Shown here: positions 1-8,693 of the stretch, piece by piece
How positions within the stretch are numbered: position 1 is the first letter of the stretch
Layout: the number at the start of each line of letters is the position of its first letter
Assembly: GCA_963727755.1 (NCBI GenBank)
Contig: CAVSHN010000009.1
Location: 620,001 to 684,000 of the forward strand
From: DASYAN01 sp963727755
GTDB taxonomy: Bacteria; Chloroflexota; Ktedonobacteria; Ktedonobacterales; Ktedonobacteraceae
Length of the DNA stretch: 64,000 bases
Direction: 5' to 3'
Notes under the pieces: model-generated
Seen by the model: only the letters and a program-made list of their open reading frames with translations
Told to the model about the DNA's origin: nothing
Database searches by the model: none
Position numbers and translations under genes: made by a program

Positions 1-20
1 GGCCCAAATCATTGCGCCCG
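1..20. repeat. Edge copy of a dispersed palindromic repeat
   Basis: The first 20 bases match the right arm of the full-length element at 57684-57788 (GGGCGCAATGATTTGGGCC on the minus strand, two differences). It is cut by the window edge, so its extent is unknown. It lies directly downstream of thiE, and like the other copies it is intergenic. Confidence 0.6.
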
Positions 21-683
21 ATGAACATCAAATAAATCACATTCCATACAATTTATAGCATCTCGCAATCTACGAGTCGCAGCTGTAACATCTTCAGCGT
101 TCACCACTGCACTAATCACTGCAATACCCATTGCACCTGATTGCACAACAGTGGCAGCATTCTCGGCCTGAATGCCGCCAATCGCAACTAGTGGGATGCT
201 ATAGTGACGTGCCAGTTCGTTTAACAAAGCCAAACCTATTGGTTGGCCTGCATCATCTTTTGTATTAGTTGCATAGATAGGTCCCACGCCCAGATAATCG
301 GCTCCGCCAGCAACTCCTGTAGTAGCATCCTCTAAGTTGCCAGCCGAGACGCCCAAGATGCGATCTGGTCCCAGCAACTTACGAGCCAGTGCTATAGGCA
401 TATCATCGTCCTGTCCAACGTGTGCGCCATCGGCCTCAACCGCCAGAGCAACATCAATGCGATCATTAACGATCAGTAAAGCTCCTCGTTCTCGTGTTAG
501 GGCACGCAAGGCCAGACCTTCCTCAACCAATATACGTGTCGAAGCCTTTTTGTCGCGCAATTGAATAACGGTTGCGCCTCCGTCGAGAGCTGCCGTTGCT
601 ACGGTCAGAGTATCGCGGCCACGTGACCATTCTCGATCCGTCAAAACATGTAGTGCCAGATGTATTCGCAAGCTATTCTTCAT
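9..683 (-). CDS. thiE: Thiamine-phosphate synthase ThiE
   Basis: Cytoplasmic enzyme that joins HMP pyrophosphate to thiazole phosphate to make thiamine phosphate. The 224-residue protein has the family's usual length and its TIM-barrel motifs: VIQLRDK near residue 40, LIVNDRIDVALAVEADGAHVG near 70-90, and the C-terminal YLGVGPIYAT and VAIGGI phosphate-binding segments. The start ATG lies 3 bases after the thiD stop codon on the same strand, so the two genes are almost certainly co-transcribed and translationally coupled. The frame is intact. ThiE homologues are also called TenI when catalytically altered, but the conserved RDK and GPI/F-AT motifs favour true ThiE. Confidence 0.95.
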   Translation of the reverse strand: MKNSLRIHLALHVLTDREWSRGRDTLTVATAALDGGATVIQLRDKKASTRILVEEGLALRALTRERGALLIVNDRIDVALAVEADGAHVGQDDDMPIALARKLLGPDRILGVSAGNLEDATTGVAGGADYLGVGPIYATNTKDDAGQPIGLALLNELARHYSIPLVAIGGIQAENAATVVQSGAMGIAVISAVVNAEDVTAATRRLRDAINCMECDLFDVHRAQ

Positions 684-686
684 ACA

Positions 687-1541
687 TTAAAAATCGCTTT
701 CTATTCTATTAGATAGATGTTGTCCTGGTTGCGACTGATCCCAGAGCCAGAAATGATCGATCGGGCCATGACCATGACCCAAGCCCAGTGCATTGCGGAT
801 AGCTCCTGTCACATAACGCTTAGCTCGTATAACTGCATCTTTAACAGGCCAGCCATGTGCCAGCAATGCAGTGATCGCGGCAGAAAATGTGCAGCCGGTC
901 CCATGCGTATGGATTGTCTTGACGCGTTCTGCGTGCAGCTCATAAAATTGCAAGCCATCGAAATAGACATCGATAGGTTCGGCAGTGCGGTGACCTCCTT
1001 TAATAACAACATGCTGTGGACCAAGCTCATAAATTGTACGTGCGGCAGCCCGCATATCCTCTATTGACTCAATCCCTTGCTTAATTAACACTTCAGCTTC
1101 AGGCAAGTTAGGTGTGATCACTTCAGCCAACGGTAATAATCTAGTTTGCAGGGTCTTGACCGCCTCTTGGTGCAAAAGACGTGCGCCCCCTTTAGCAACC
1201 ATAACTGGATCAACGACCAGCCGCAGCTGCCATTTCTGGGTTTGTCTTGCCACAGCCTCAATAATTTCTGGGCTAGAGAGCATACCTGTCTTAGCCGTAT
1301 CCGTACCGATATCTTCGAGCACAGCATCAATCTGTCCCTCAATCAAAGCTATTGGTAAATCATAGGCATCCCGTACTCCCTGTGTATTCTGTACAGTAAT
1401 CGCCGTTATAGCTGACATACCATAGACACCCAAGGCAGCAAATGTCTTCAAGTCGGCTTGAATACCTGCACCCCCACCCGAATCTGATCCTGCGATCGTG
1501 AGTGCTCGTGGAATGCTCGTGCTATGTTCATTCTTTTGCAT
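687..1541 (-). CDS. thiD: Hydroxymethylpyrimidine/phosphomethylpyrimidine kinase ThiD
   Basis: Ribokinase-fold kinase that phosphorylates HMP and HMP phosphate for thiamine synthesis. The 284-residue protein shows the N-terminal substrate motif GSDSGGGAGIQADLKTF, the internal DPVMVAKGG, and the C-terminal GTGCTFSAAI anion hole with the catalytic Asp/Cys region. A GGAGG ribosome-binding site precedes the ATG by 7 bases. It is the first gene of a thiD-thiE pair. I looked for a TPP riboswitch in the 300 bases upstream and did not find its conserved core; a palindromic repeat lies there instead. The other thiamine genes (thiC, thiG, thiM) are not in the window. Confidence 0.95.
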   Translation of the reverse strand: MQKNEHSTSIPRALTIAGSDSGGGAGIQADLKTFAALGVYGMSAITAITVQNTQGVRDAYDLPIALIEGQIDAVLEDIGTDTAKTGMLSSPEIIEAVARQTQKWQLRLVVDPVMVAKGGARLLHQEAVKTLQTRLLPLAEVITPNLPEAEVLIKQGIESIEDMRAAARTIYELGPQHVVIKGGHRTAEPIDVYFDGLQFYELHAERVKTIHTHGTGCTFSAAITALLAHGWPVKDAVIRAKRYVTGAIRNALGLGHGHGPIDHFWLWDQSQPGQHLSNRIESDF

Positions 1542-1843
1542 TTCGTGACCTCCTTAAATATCTATGGCAATTTATTGCCTGTAAAGTAGGGACCCGATTT
1601 ATCGCGTCCGCATCTCCAGGATCGCACACGTGCAAGCTCCGCAGAATTCTCCCTCAAAAAGTGACGTGCACACAGTAACATACCCTATATGATGGTTTTA
1701 CGTCAAGCAAAATTGTCCCATTTCTCCCCTTTTGACACATGCCTTAAGGTATAATAAATGGTTGAGATATTGCTCAACGGGACTGTGACTATTTTAGGAG
1801 GGAAAGATAGGTGTCTCATTAATTTTTTTAGGAAGAGGAATGT
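1542..1843. other. Divergent intergenic region thiD / Ser-Thr kinase
   Basis: About 300 bases between two divergent genes. It holds one palindromic repeat copy (1566-1609) and, on the plus strand, TTGACA at 1732 and TATAAT at 1750. These are only 12 bases apart, so they are not a normal sigma-70 pair. TATAAT is followed by a small inverted repeat, GTTGAG-atattg-CTCAAC (about 1760-1777), which could be an operator or an early hairpin. No small gene is evident. Confidence 0.5.
1566..1609 (-). repeat. Dispersed palindromic repeat, half-length copy
   Basis: On the minus strand this reads GGACGCGATAAATCGGGTCC, then CTAC, a short spacer and the palindrome GGCAATAAATTGCC. The first 24 bases are identical to 57689-57712, and the palindrome is identical to one at 56370-56383. 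It lies between thiD and its presumed promoter. Confidence 0.75.
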
Positions 1844-3760
1844 ATGGCAAGTAATCGGGGTGATCTTACAGGACAAACATTAGGGTCCTGCATACTGGAG
1901 AAACATATCGGTCAGGGTGGTATGGGAACAGTCTATCTGGCGCGTCAGACACGCCCGGCACGCAAGGTAGCGGTGAAGGTCTTATTGCCAAACCTTGCTA
2001 TGAACAGTCAGGTTTATCAAGAGTTCCTTGCGCGTTTCCGTCGTGAAGCGGATGTCATTGCCAAACTTGAACATGTGAATATCATGCCAATTTATGAATA
2101 TGGGGAGCAGGAAGGATTGGCCTATCTAGTTATGCCTTACCTTACTGGAGGAAGCCTGTGTGATGTGCTAGCTAGGAAGGGTGTACTAACATTACAAGAG
2201 GCAGTAACATATACCGATCAGGCTGCCTCAGCTCTCGATTATGCGCATGCTCAAGGCATAATTCACCGTGATCTCAAACCTGCTAACTTTCTTCTCCATG
2301 CTGACGGGCGACTTGTGCTAGCCGATTTTGGTATTGCACGCATCATGGTGGAAGGAACTGTTGGAGTGACATTAACCAGTCCGGGTTCAATGCTTGGCAC
2401 GCCAGAATATATGGCTCCCGAAATGGCACAAGGTCAGACGGTAGATTCCCGTGCTGACATCTACGAGCTTGGTATCGTCCTCTTCCAGATGCTTAGTGGA
2501 CATGTCCCTTTCACAGGCAACACTCCTTATGCAGTAATGGTCAGGCATATCCAGGAACCGTTGCAGCTACTTCACCAAATAAATCCAGCAAATCCCCCTG
2601 CGGTAGATGTGGTTATACAAAAGGCGGCAGCCAAACAACCTGTAGATCGTTACCAAACAGTGAGAGAAATGGCACAGGCACTACGCAATGCCACTTCAAC
2701 AACAATCGTATCGCGCACGGATGATGAAGAGCATATCTCCACCATGCTCTCACCTTCCTGTCCTCTTGGATTGCCAGTGGCGACCTCACAATGTGAAACG
2801 CCACCAGCCCAACAGCAGCTGTCAGATCCCAGGTTATCCAATCCGCAATGGCCGAACATAGGTCCACCTCCTAGAGCAGACACACCAATATATGTACCAC
2901 CATCATATCCGATATCTCAAACACCAGTTAATATGCCTCCTACTCTGCACATGAAGAGGCAACCACTCGTACTATTCTTTATTGCTATCTTACTTGTTAT
3001 CGCGCTTGTAATTGGTGGTATCTTTGTGGGGATACAGATCAGCCGAGGAACACAGAGCGTAAATCCAGCACCAACTGTGGCTTCCACAACACAACTATTT
3101 GCTGCGACAGCAACGGCACCGCTCCAAGCTACAACACTCCCTACTCCCATAGCGTCAACCGTATCTACCAATATCCCCCTAGGTACGCAGATCTATCAGG
3201 CGGTCAGTCCTGGAGACAATTGTGATGGAGGTGGTGGGCGGTGGGAGCCATATAATGGGGCACAGGTTAATTGTCTAGGAAACAAAACAAGGGTAACCAA
3301 TGCATCTCATACGGGGGAATTAGACGGCATCTTTCTGACCGGGTTACCGGGTCAAAACTATCCTACTAATTATGTCGTACAGGCCCAGTTCCAGCAGGAT
3401 ACAACCTCCTCCAGCGATTTTGGCATCTATTTTCGTAACCAGCCGGGTCAGCAGCGAGGGGTTTACGCATTTCTCATTCATGCTGATGGGAGCTGGAGTG
3501 CCTATGTTTATGATAATACCACGGGCTCAGAAACGGAAATTTCAAAAGGAAGTACTCTTGGTGATGCACATGCGGCGGTTACCCTAACGGTAGTTGTTAG
3601 TGGTTCGCAATTCAGCTTCTATGCCAATGGACGTGCTGTGGGCAGTGTGAGTGACCAGACCTATGCCAGCGGAACGGTAGGTATTGCGGTAGATCGGGGT
3701 GGTAGTATCGTAGTCAGCAATTTCGCTCTGTACGCAACAACTGGCGGCTACTCGTATTGA
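1844..3760 (+). CDS. Receptor-type Ser/Thr protein kinase with extracellular sandwich domain
   Basis: Membrane Ser/Thr kinase, 638 residues. The N-terminal Hanks-type kinase domain (about residues 12-280) keeps the catalytic features: Gly loop GQGGMGTVY, VAVKVL lysine, HRDLKPANFLL, DFGIARI and GTPEYMAPE. A Pro-rich juxtamembrane stretch (about 300-365) and one membrane helix (about 373-395) follow. The outer part begins with a Thr/Ala-rich linker and ends in a domain of about 170 residues with the feel of a laminin-G or 3-keto-disaccharide-hydrolase-like beta sandwich (DFGIYFRNQPG, GVYAFLIHADGSW, FYANGRAVG), a probable sugar-binding sensor. A GGAAGAGGA ribosome-binding site precedes the ATG. 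The substrate is unknown. The gene stands alone and is followed by a terminator. Confidence 0.9.
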   Translation: MASNRGDLTGQTLGSCILEKHIGQGGMGTVYLARQTRPARKVAVKVLLPNLAMNSQVYQEFLARFRREADVIAKLEHVNIMPIYEYGEQEGLAYLVMPYLTGGSLCDVLARKGVLTLQEAVTYTDQAASALDYAHAQGIIHRDLKPANFLLHADGRLVLADFGIARIMVEGTVGVTLTSPGSMLGTPEYMAPEMAQGQTVDSRADIYELGIVLFQMLSGHVPFTGNTPYAVMVRHIQEPLQLLHQINPANPPAVDVVIQKAAAKQPVDRYQTVREMAQALRNATSTTIVSRTDDEEHISTMLSPSCPLGLPVATSQCETPPAQQQLSDPRLSNPQWPNIGPPPRADTPIYVPPSYPISQTPVNMPPTLHMKRQPLVLFFIAILLVIALVIGGIFVGIQISRGTQSVNPAPTVASTTQLFAATATAPLQATTLPTPIASTVSTNIPLGTQIYQAVSPGDNCDGGGGRWEPYNGAQVNCLGNKTRVTNASHTGELDGIFLTGLPGQNYPTNYVVQAQFQQDTTSSSDFGIYFRNQPGQQRGVYAFLIHADGSWSAYVYDNTTGSETEISKGSTLGDAHAAVTLTVVVSGSQFSFYANGRAVGSVSDQTYASGTVGIAVDRGGSIVVSNFALYATTGGYSY

Positions 3761-3782
3761 TGAAGAGGAGGATTAGTCTGTA

Positions 3783-3824
3783 CAAAAAAGCTCACGCCTC
3801 TTCACAAGGGGCGTGAACTTTTTG
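3783..3824 (+). terminator. Rho-independent terminator after the kinase gene
   Basis: Stem AGCTCACGCC / GGCGTGAACT (one G-T pair) with an A-rich 5' flank and TTTTT after the stem. The A and T flanks allow it to work in both directions, so it may also end the convergent transcript from 3882-4496. Confidence 0.85.
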
Positions 3825-3881
3825 CAAGGAAGGAGCAGATTACTATTAACGTTGATAGCATCTTCCCCATACGTTACCGTT

Positions 3882-4496
3882 CTATCGGGCTGGCAGGTGT
3901 AAACTATCCTGCAGATGCGTTGTCCCTGCCATACTGACTATGGCTGCGTACCAAGCAACCAGAGCACAAATGATGCCCAGCCAGCCACCAATACCCAGTA
4001 AAATGGGATTATCTCGTGCTAATTGCCCTATAGTCAGGAAGAGGTAAGAGAGGAAAAGCACACCTAAAATGGTAACAAACAGGCAATTTGTTCTCATCGA
4101 TCCGACCAAGAGCACGAGACTAAGAATAGTCCAACACAGGAAAAAGAGCCCAGATCCCCTGCCTGTAAGACCGGTCATGGTTATTATTGGCAGGAAAACT
4201 AGGCCGAGGGCTGCAAGAAAACCTCCATAGGAGGTGAAAACTGTAGCTGCGATGGTGTTATTTCTGCGAAATTCCCACATCCCAGCAAGCATTTGTACGA
4301 TGCCGCCGATAAAAATGATGGCTCCGACCGCCACACGTGATCCTGGCGTATATGGGATGATAAAGCTAGCGTAGAAGGCTCCCAGGATTGCTGTTGTGAA
4401 AGCAGGCACACATAATCCAAGTGGTAAAGGATTCGCTATGCCTCGTGTTTCCTCCGCTCCAGCTAGATGTTCATCTGGTGTTGTATAACGAGCCAT
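3882..4496 (-). CDS. GPR1/FUN34/YaaH (SatP-type) acetate/succinate carrier
   Basis: Six-helix inner-membrane protein of the acetate uptake transporter family. The family signature NPLPLGLCVPAFTTAIL follows a short hydrophilic N-terminus, and further helices carry GGIVQMLAGMWEFRRNNT and FTSYGGFLAALG, both typical of YaaH/SatP. The open frame extends 45 codons upstream of the ATG chosen here. I chose the internal ATG at 4496 (204 residues) because AGGAAAGG precedes it at a good distance and the upstream part does not resemble the family. The gene is monocistronic and convergent with the kinase gene. The transported substrate (acetate, succinate or another small acid) cannot be read from the sequence. 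Confidence 0.88.
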   Translation of the reverse strand: MARYTTPDEHLAGAEETRGIANPLPLGLCVPAFTTAILGAFYASFIIPYTPGSRVAVGAIIFIGGIVQMLAGMWEFRRNNTIAATVFTSYGGFLAALGLVFLPIITMTGLTGRGSGLFFLCWTILSLVLLVGSMRTNCLFVTILGVLFLSYLFLTIGQLARDNPILLGIGGWLGIICALVAWYAAIVSMAGTTHLQDSLHLPAR

Positions 4497-4783
4497 TGGA
4501 ATACCAACCTTTCCTGAATAAACGAACAACCGCTCCTTACCTGTGCCTTTAATTGCTGAATTGCATCTAGATGATATCACATTGGAAAAATACCTGACAA
4601 ACACAGCTATATTTGCTCTTACACATTTCAAGAGCTTGTGGTGATGGTCTGGATGCTCTGGTCGGGCTAGCTAGCGCAATTGTCGTCGCACTATAGACTC
4701 CAGGAGCAAGGAAGGCTGTCGTAGCCAGCGAGAAACCCAACTACACCAATTGCGGGTGACACTAATACCTAGTGTCCTTGATC

Positions 4784-4813
4784 TTGACACAGCGAGCATC
4801 TCAGAGGTAGAGT
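4784..4813 (+). promoter_or_regulatory. Candidate promoter of the ABC transporter leader
   Basis: Perfect -35 TTGACA (4784-4789), 18-base spacer and -10 TAGAGT (4808-4813). It is correctly placed to transcribe the leader ORF and the transporter genes. Confidence 0.45.
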
Positions 4814-4946
4814 AAAGTAGTTAAGAGTGCCTAGGAAAGAGTTGCTTAGGAGAAATCAAGTCCATTTCTTCGCATCAATTCTATTGCGGGCGTTTCTCTT
4901 ATTTTATGCATACCATTTGTTTCTAACACCTAAGGAGGTGAGTAAC

Positions 4947-5078
4947 GTGAGTGCCAATCCCGACCAACGATGTCTCAGTGCGGCACAATTGTTCTCTGTC
5001 TCGGTAAGTGGACGAGAACCCTTTTGTATGTGCTACGTTGCTTTCCTCCTTTTGGGGGCAGCTACTGTAGATAAGTAA
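4947..5078 (+). CDS. Candidate 43-residue leader peptide
   Basis: Short ORF starting at GTG, preceded after 5 bases by AAGGAGGTGA (4932-4941), an almost perfect complement of the 16S rRNA 3' end and the strongest such site in the window. The peptide begins VSANPDQRC and ends LLLGAATVDK, with a hydrophobic middle, and I recognise no family. Its stop codon lies 6 bases before the 5' arm of a hairpin that hides the ribosome-binding site of the permease gene. A terminating ribosome would therefore disrupt that hairpin. The role as a coupling leader peptide is inferred. The reading frame also extends upstream (to 4827), but without a better start signal. Confidence 0.4.
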   Translation: MSANPDQRCLSAAQLFSVSVSGREPFCMCYVAFLLLGAATVDK

Positions 5079-5083
5079 AGAAT

Positions 5084-5129
5084 GGGTTCCTCTCCACTAT
5101 CTGATCTTATAGTATGAAGGGAGGAACCC
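5084..5129 (+). promoter_or_regulatory. Shine-Dalgarno-sequestering hairpin
   Basis: GGGTTCCTC (5084-5092) pairs perfectly with GAGGAACCC (5121-5129), and an inner ACTAT/ATAGT pair (5096-5100 with 5109-5113) extends the stem. The 3' arm contains the AGGGAGG ribosome-binding site of the permease ATG at 5133. Upstream, GAGAACCC (5014-5021) can pair with the same 5' arm, giving a mutually exclusive fold. No T-run follows, so translational control is more likely than termination. Confidence 0.6.
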
Positions 5130-5132
5130 AAA

Positions 5133-6955
5133 ATGGCTCAGCTTTTCATTCCTCACAAGCCACGTGAACGTGCACAGTCTCAAGCGCCCGTTGTAACACG
5201 TGAGGCATCATCTTCTACTCGTTATGGTGCACATGGTGCACAGCGTCTGGGAATTATCGATCTGATTATTGTACTAGTATTGCTTGCTAGTTTTGCCTTT
5301 CTGATCTCGGCCGCTGCTCGCTGGGCAGCTCCGCTAACCCCAAATGTCTCGATCAATCTCTCGCCAGCGGTATTGCCGCTGTATGCTGGCTACTCGCTAC
5401 TACGTATGATTTTAGGCTATGTGCTGTCATTGCTCTTTACTCTAGTCTATGGGCATATAGCTGCTACTCATCGACGTGCAGGCATGGTTATGGTTCCTGT
5501 ACTCGATATCCTTCAAAGCATCCCCATTCTCTCATTCCTACCAGCGGTTTTACTGGCGTTAGTTGCAGCCTTTCCCCATTCCAATATTGGTCTAGAATTG
5601 GCAAGTATCTTGCTCATTTTTACCAGTCAAGCTTGGAATATGACATTCAGTTTCTACCATGCTGTACGCACGCAGCCCACAGACCTGAATGAGGTGGCTG
5701 CCATGATGCGTCTGCGACCTTGGGCAGCGCTTCTTCACATTGGAACTGCCCTCCTCGATGATTGGTTTAATCTGGAACAGTATGATGAGCTGGGCAGGTG
5801 GCTGGTTCTTCTTGATGGCCTCGGAACAGTTTACTCTGGGGAGTCGCTCCTTCCAACTGTCAGGGCTTGGTTCCTATCTCCAGAATGGCGGCAAATAAAG
5901 GCAATGTAGCGGCCCTGGTACTTGGTCTAGTGACGCTTATTGTGCTGATTGTATTGCTCAATCTCCTCTTCTGGCGTCCACTAGTTGCCTGGGCTGATAA
6001 ATTCAAAGTCGAGCTAAGTAGTGGGGCGGATGTACCTCATTCACTAATACTTGATGCCTTGCGGCGTTCAGCCCTGCTTACTCTGATCGGGCGGTGGATC
6101 TTTCTTCCACTGGGCAAGTTGATCGCTCTGATCTTGAATCGGCTTCAGCCTTTGCCTGATCCTAGTCGTGCCATAAGTGAGTTCAAGGAGCAAGGCAGGT
6201 CCTTTTCAGTCCGACGGATCGTTGCTTGGATATGTGCCCTTATACTAGGTCTCTTGGTCCTAGTTGGTCTGTGGTTAATGCTACGTCTGCTCCTACAATT
6301 GAGCTTGCAGACGTGGGGAGGCTTACTCATTGCGCTGTTTTCTACCTGGTTGCGGACCCTTGTTGCGCTTGCGATTGGTGCTGCTTGGACTGTGCCACTT
6401 GGCGTGGCCATTGGGCTTTCGCCGCGTTGGTCGCGTCGCTTGCAGCCAGTGGTCCAAGTTATCGCCTCTATTCCGGCAACGGCGCTCTTTCCCGTCTTAC
6501 TGCTAGCTTTAGTTGGTTTACCGGGAGGTCTATCATTGGCTGCCATTTTGCTGATGCTCTTGGTACCCAATGGTATATGCTCTTCAATGTAATTGCGGGC
6601 GCGATGGCAATTCCTAGCGATTTGCGTGAAGCAACAACGGTCTATCACGTGACAGGATGGCGTAAGTGGCGTACTCTCATCTTCCCCGGCTATCTTTCCC
6701 TACCTTGTGACTGGTATGCTCACTGCCAGTGGAGGGGCTTGGAATGCTAGTATTGTCTCAGAGTACGTGCAATTCAATCAGCATGTGATAAGTACTGTTG
6801 GCTTAGGAGCGAGTATTGCTGATGCGGCTGCCAAGGGCAAATTCCCTGTGCTTTTAGCAGCAACTCTCTTGATGGCGATCTTCGTCGTTGCCCTCAACCG
6901 CCTGATTTGGAAACGCTTATATGCGCTTGCTGAGCGTCGCTATAGATTTGAATAG
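5133..6955 (+). CDS. Duplicated ABC transporter permease (COG4986-like), four frameshifts
   Basis: Inner-membrane permease of a NitT/TauT-related importer in which two permease halves are fused, giving about 607 residues after correction. Each half has about six helices and an EAA-type loop: NEVAAMMRLRPW in the first half and SDLREATTVYHVTGWRKW in the second. Continuity is visible only by changing frame near 5720, 5880, 6560 and 6685. For example, TTCCCCGG near 6685 has one C too many, after which AIFPYLVTGMLTASGGAW follows in the family pattern. Conserved sequence continues through every break, so either indel errors or very recent decay is likely. The gene is followed after 12 bases by its ATPase. 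No periplasmic binding protein gene is nearby, which is usual for this family. The substrate is unknown. Confidence 0.8.
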
Positions 6956-6967
6956 GAGCGAGCAGAT

Positions 6968-8364
6968 ATGAAACACTTTCATGATTTTTCACAGCATGAG
7001 CCAGTGACCTTACCGGGGGAAGTCTTGTTGGAAGCACGTGAATGTAGTAAGACCTACGGCGTGGAGGGAAGGCTTCCCCATGATCCGCGTCCTTCGCTGG
7101 TACTAAATTCCATCCAGTTACAGATTCGGGCAGGCAAGTTTGTAGCTCTGCTGGGCCCATCTGGGTCTGGCAAATCTACGCTTTGCGCATCCTTGCGGGA
7201 TTGATCCAGCCATCGGAGGGGCAGGTACTCTTCAAAGGCCAGCCCCAGTATGGACCGAATCCGCATGTAGCCATGGTATTCCAATCGTTTGCATTGTTTC
7301 CTTGGCTCACGGTTTTGCAGAATGTTGAGCTAGGCCTTCAGGCACAACCACTTACGCCGACTCAGCGCATGAGACGTGCGTTAGCTGCCATTGATCTAAT
7401 AGGTCTGGATGGCTTTGAGGATGCCTATCCCAAGGAACTCTCCGGTGGTATGCGTCAACGGGTAGGATTCGCACGGGCATTAGTCGTTGAGCCGGAATTG
7501 CTCTTTATGGATGAACCCTTTAGTGCGCTTGATGTGCTCACTGCGGCCAATCTGCGCAAGGAATTGTTGAGCCTTTGGCGTTCGCAAAGCATGCCAACGC
7601 GTGCAATTCTCATGGTCACGCACAATATTGATGAAGCCGTGAGTATGGCTGATCGTATTCTTGTGCTGGGAGCCAATCCTGGGCACTTGCGCATCGAGTT
7701 GCCAGGGTTGCCGGTGGAGGAGCGCATTATTCCAAATGGTGCTCATACTGCCCTAGTTGACCTGATCTATCGCATCATGACCAGTGTCCATGAGGATGTT
7801 TCTGCCCTACTTTCAAGAGAGGTGCCGCAGGCCAAGACAGGGCCGCTAGTCACTGTACCGCCACGTCCCTATCAAATCCTTCCCCATGTCTCGATTGGCG
7901 ATGTGGCAGGGCTGATCAAGTTGGTGCATGCTCGTGGAGGAAAAGAAGACCTCTATCAACTCGGTCGTCATCTCCATTTAGAGGTGGATGATCTGCTCCC
8001 ACTGGTTGAAGTAGCTGACCTGCTCAATCTAGCTGAGACAGGAGATGGGGATCTGGTGCTAACGCCACAAGGGAAAAGCTTTGCTGAAGCTGGAGTACTC
8101 GAAGAAAAGCAAGTTTTCCGTGATCAGGCACTTGCTCATATCAGCCTTCTTCGTCAAATCGTCCAGGCGTTGGAAACTACTCCTGGGCATACCTTGCCAG
8201 AAGAATACTTTTTGCGTCTGCTAGAGACCCATTTTGGAGAAGATGAGGCGCAGTCGCAACTAGAGACAGCTATTGACTGGGGACGCTATGCCGAACTGTT
8301 CACCTTTCAGGAAGAACGGGGCATCTTCCGTTTAGAGGAGCCAGAGCTTGCTGAAACAATCTAG
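6968..8364 (+). CDS. ABC transporter ATPase with C-terminal AAA-associated domain, one frameshift
   Basis: Partner ATPase of the duplicated permease, NitT/TauT (SsuB/NrtD-like) class. Walker A GPSGSGKST is followed by a one-base loss in a T run near 7180 (CTTTGCGC where CTTTTGCGC restores LLRILAGL). The downstream frame then gives the Q-loop FQSFALFPWL, signature LSGGMRQRVGFARAL and Walker B ELLFMDEPFSALD. From about residue 270 a second domain of some 170 residues (IGDVAGLIKLVHARGGKEDL, DLVLTPQGKSFAEAG) corresponds to the AAA-associated C-terminal domain found on this subgroup. Corrected length is about 465 residues. It is co-transcribed with the permease. Confidence 0.87.
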
Positions 8365-8693
8365 AGCATGTTCCCCTCTGGGTCATCATACAAAGTAAAA
8401 GATACGAGAGATCTCTGAAGATTAGTTTCCCCATCTGGTACACTATAGTTGCAGTGTTTCAAAAATGGAGATGTTGTGCTAAAAACTCTGTCAAAGATAT
8501 CTTACCACATGCACTGCTCTTGCAGTAGACAGCGGTATGTTGTACATTCAGATTGGCAGACGACTAAGCCCAGCATCTCTTTGAGAGGGATGACAAGAGA
8601 TAACGACGTGGTTACCACTCTTTTTCACCTATGGCGTTATGTAGGAGATCTTTGTTGCATAGGCGTATTGAAAGTAGGTTGATCTGATAATCA
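8365..8693. other. Intergenic region, nothing recognised
   Basis: 330 bases between the ABC ATPase and the ATP-grasp-like gene. One short ORF (8449-8682, plus strand) overlaps it but has no recognisable domain and no clear ribosome-binding site. I see no strong terminator or sigma-70 promoter. Confidence 0.4.

Larger units (their letters stand above)
4497..5132 (+). other. Long intergenic region and structured leader of the ABC operon
   Basis: Some 640 bases without a conserved gene. 4640-4780 contains small hairpins (for example GACACTA-atacc-TAGTGTC at 4758-4776) and no recognisable RNA family. A TTGACA/TAGAGT promoter candidate follows at 4784, then a leader of about 310 bases with a short ORF (4947-5078) and a hairpin (5084-5129) that encloses the ribosome-binding site of the permease gene. 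Confidence 0.6.

Noticed and set aside
1732..1755. TTGACA and TATAAT as a promoter for the kinase gene
   Set aside because: The spacer is only 12 bases, too short for sigma-70 recognition; TATAAT may still be used with a weak -35.
1542..1843. TPP riboswitch upstream of thiD
   Set aside because: The conserved CTGAGA and the second helix core of the TPP aptamer are not present on the minus strand; the structured sequence is the palindromic repeat.
4640..4780. 6S RNA or a known riboswitch between the YaaH-type gene and the ABC leader
   Set aside because: Several hairpins but no conserved core of 6S, yybP-ykoY, ykkC or other classes I could match.
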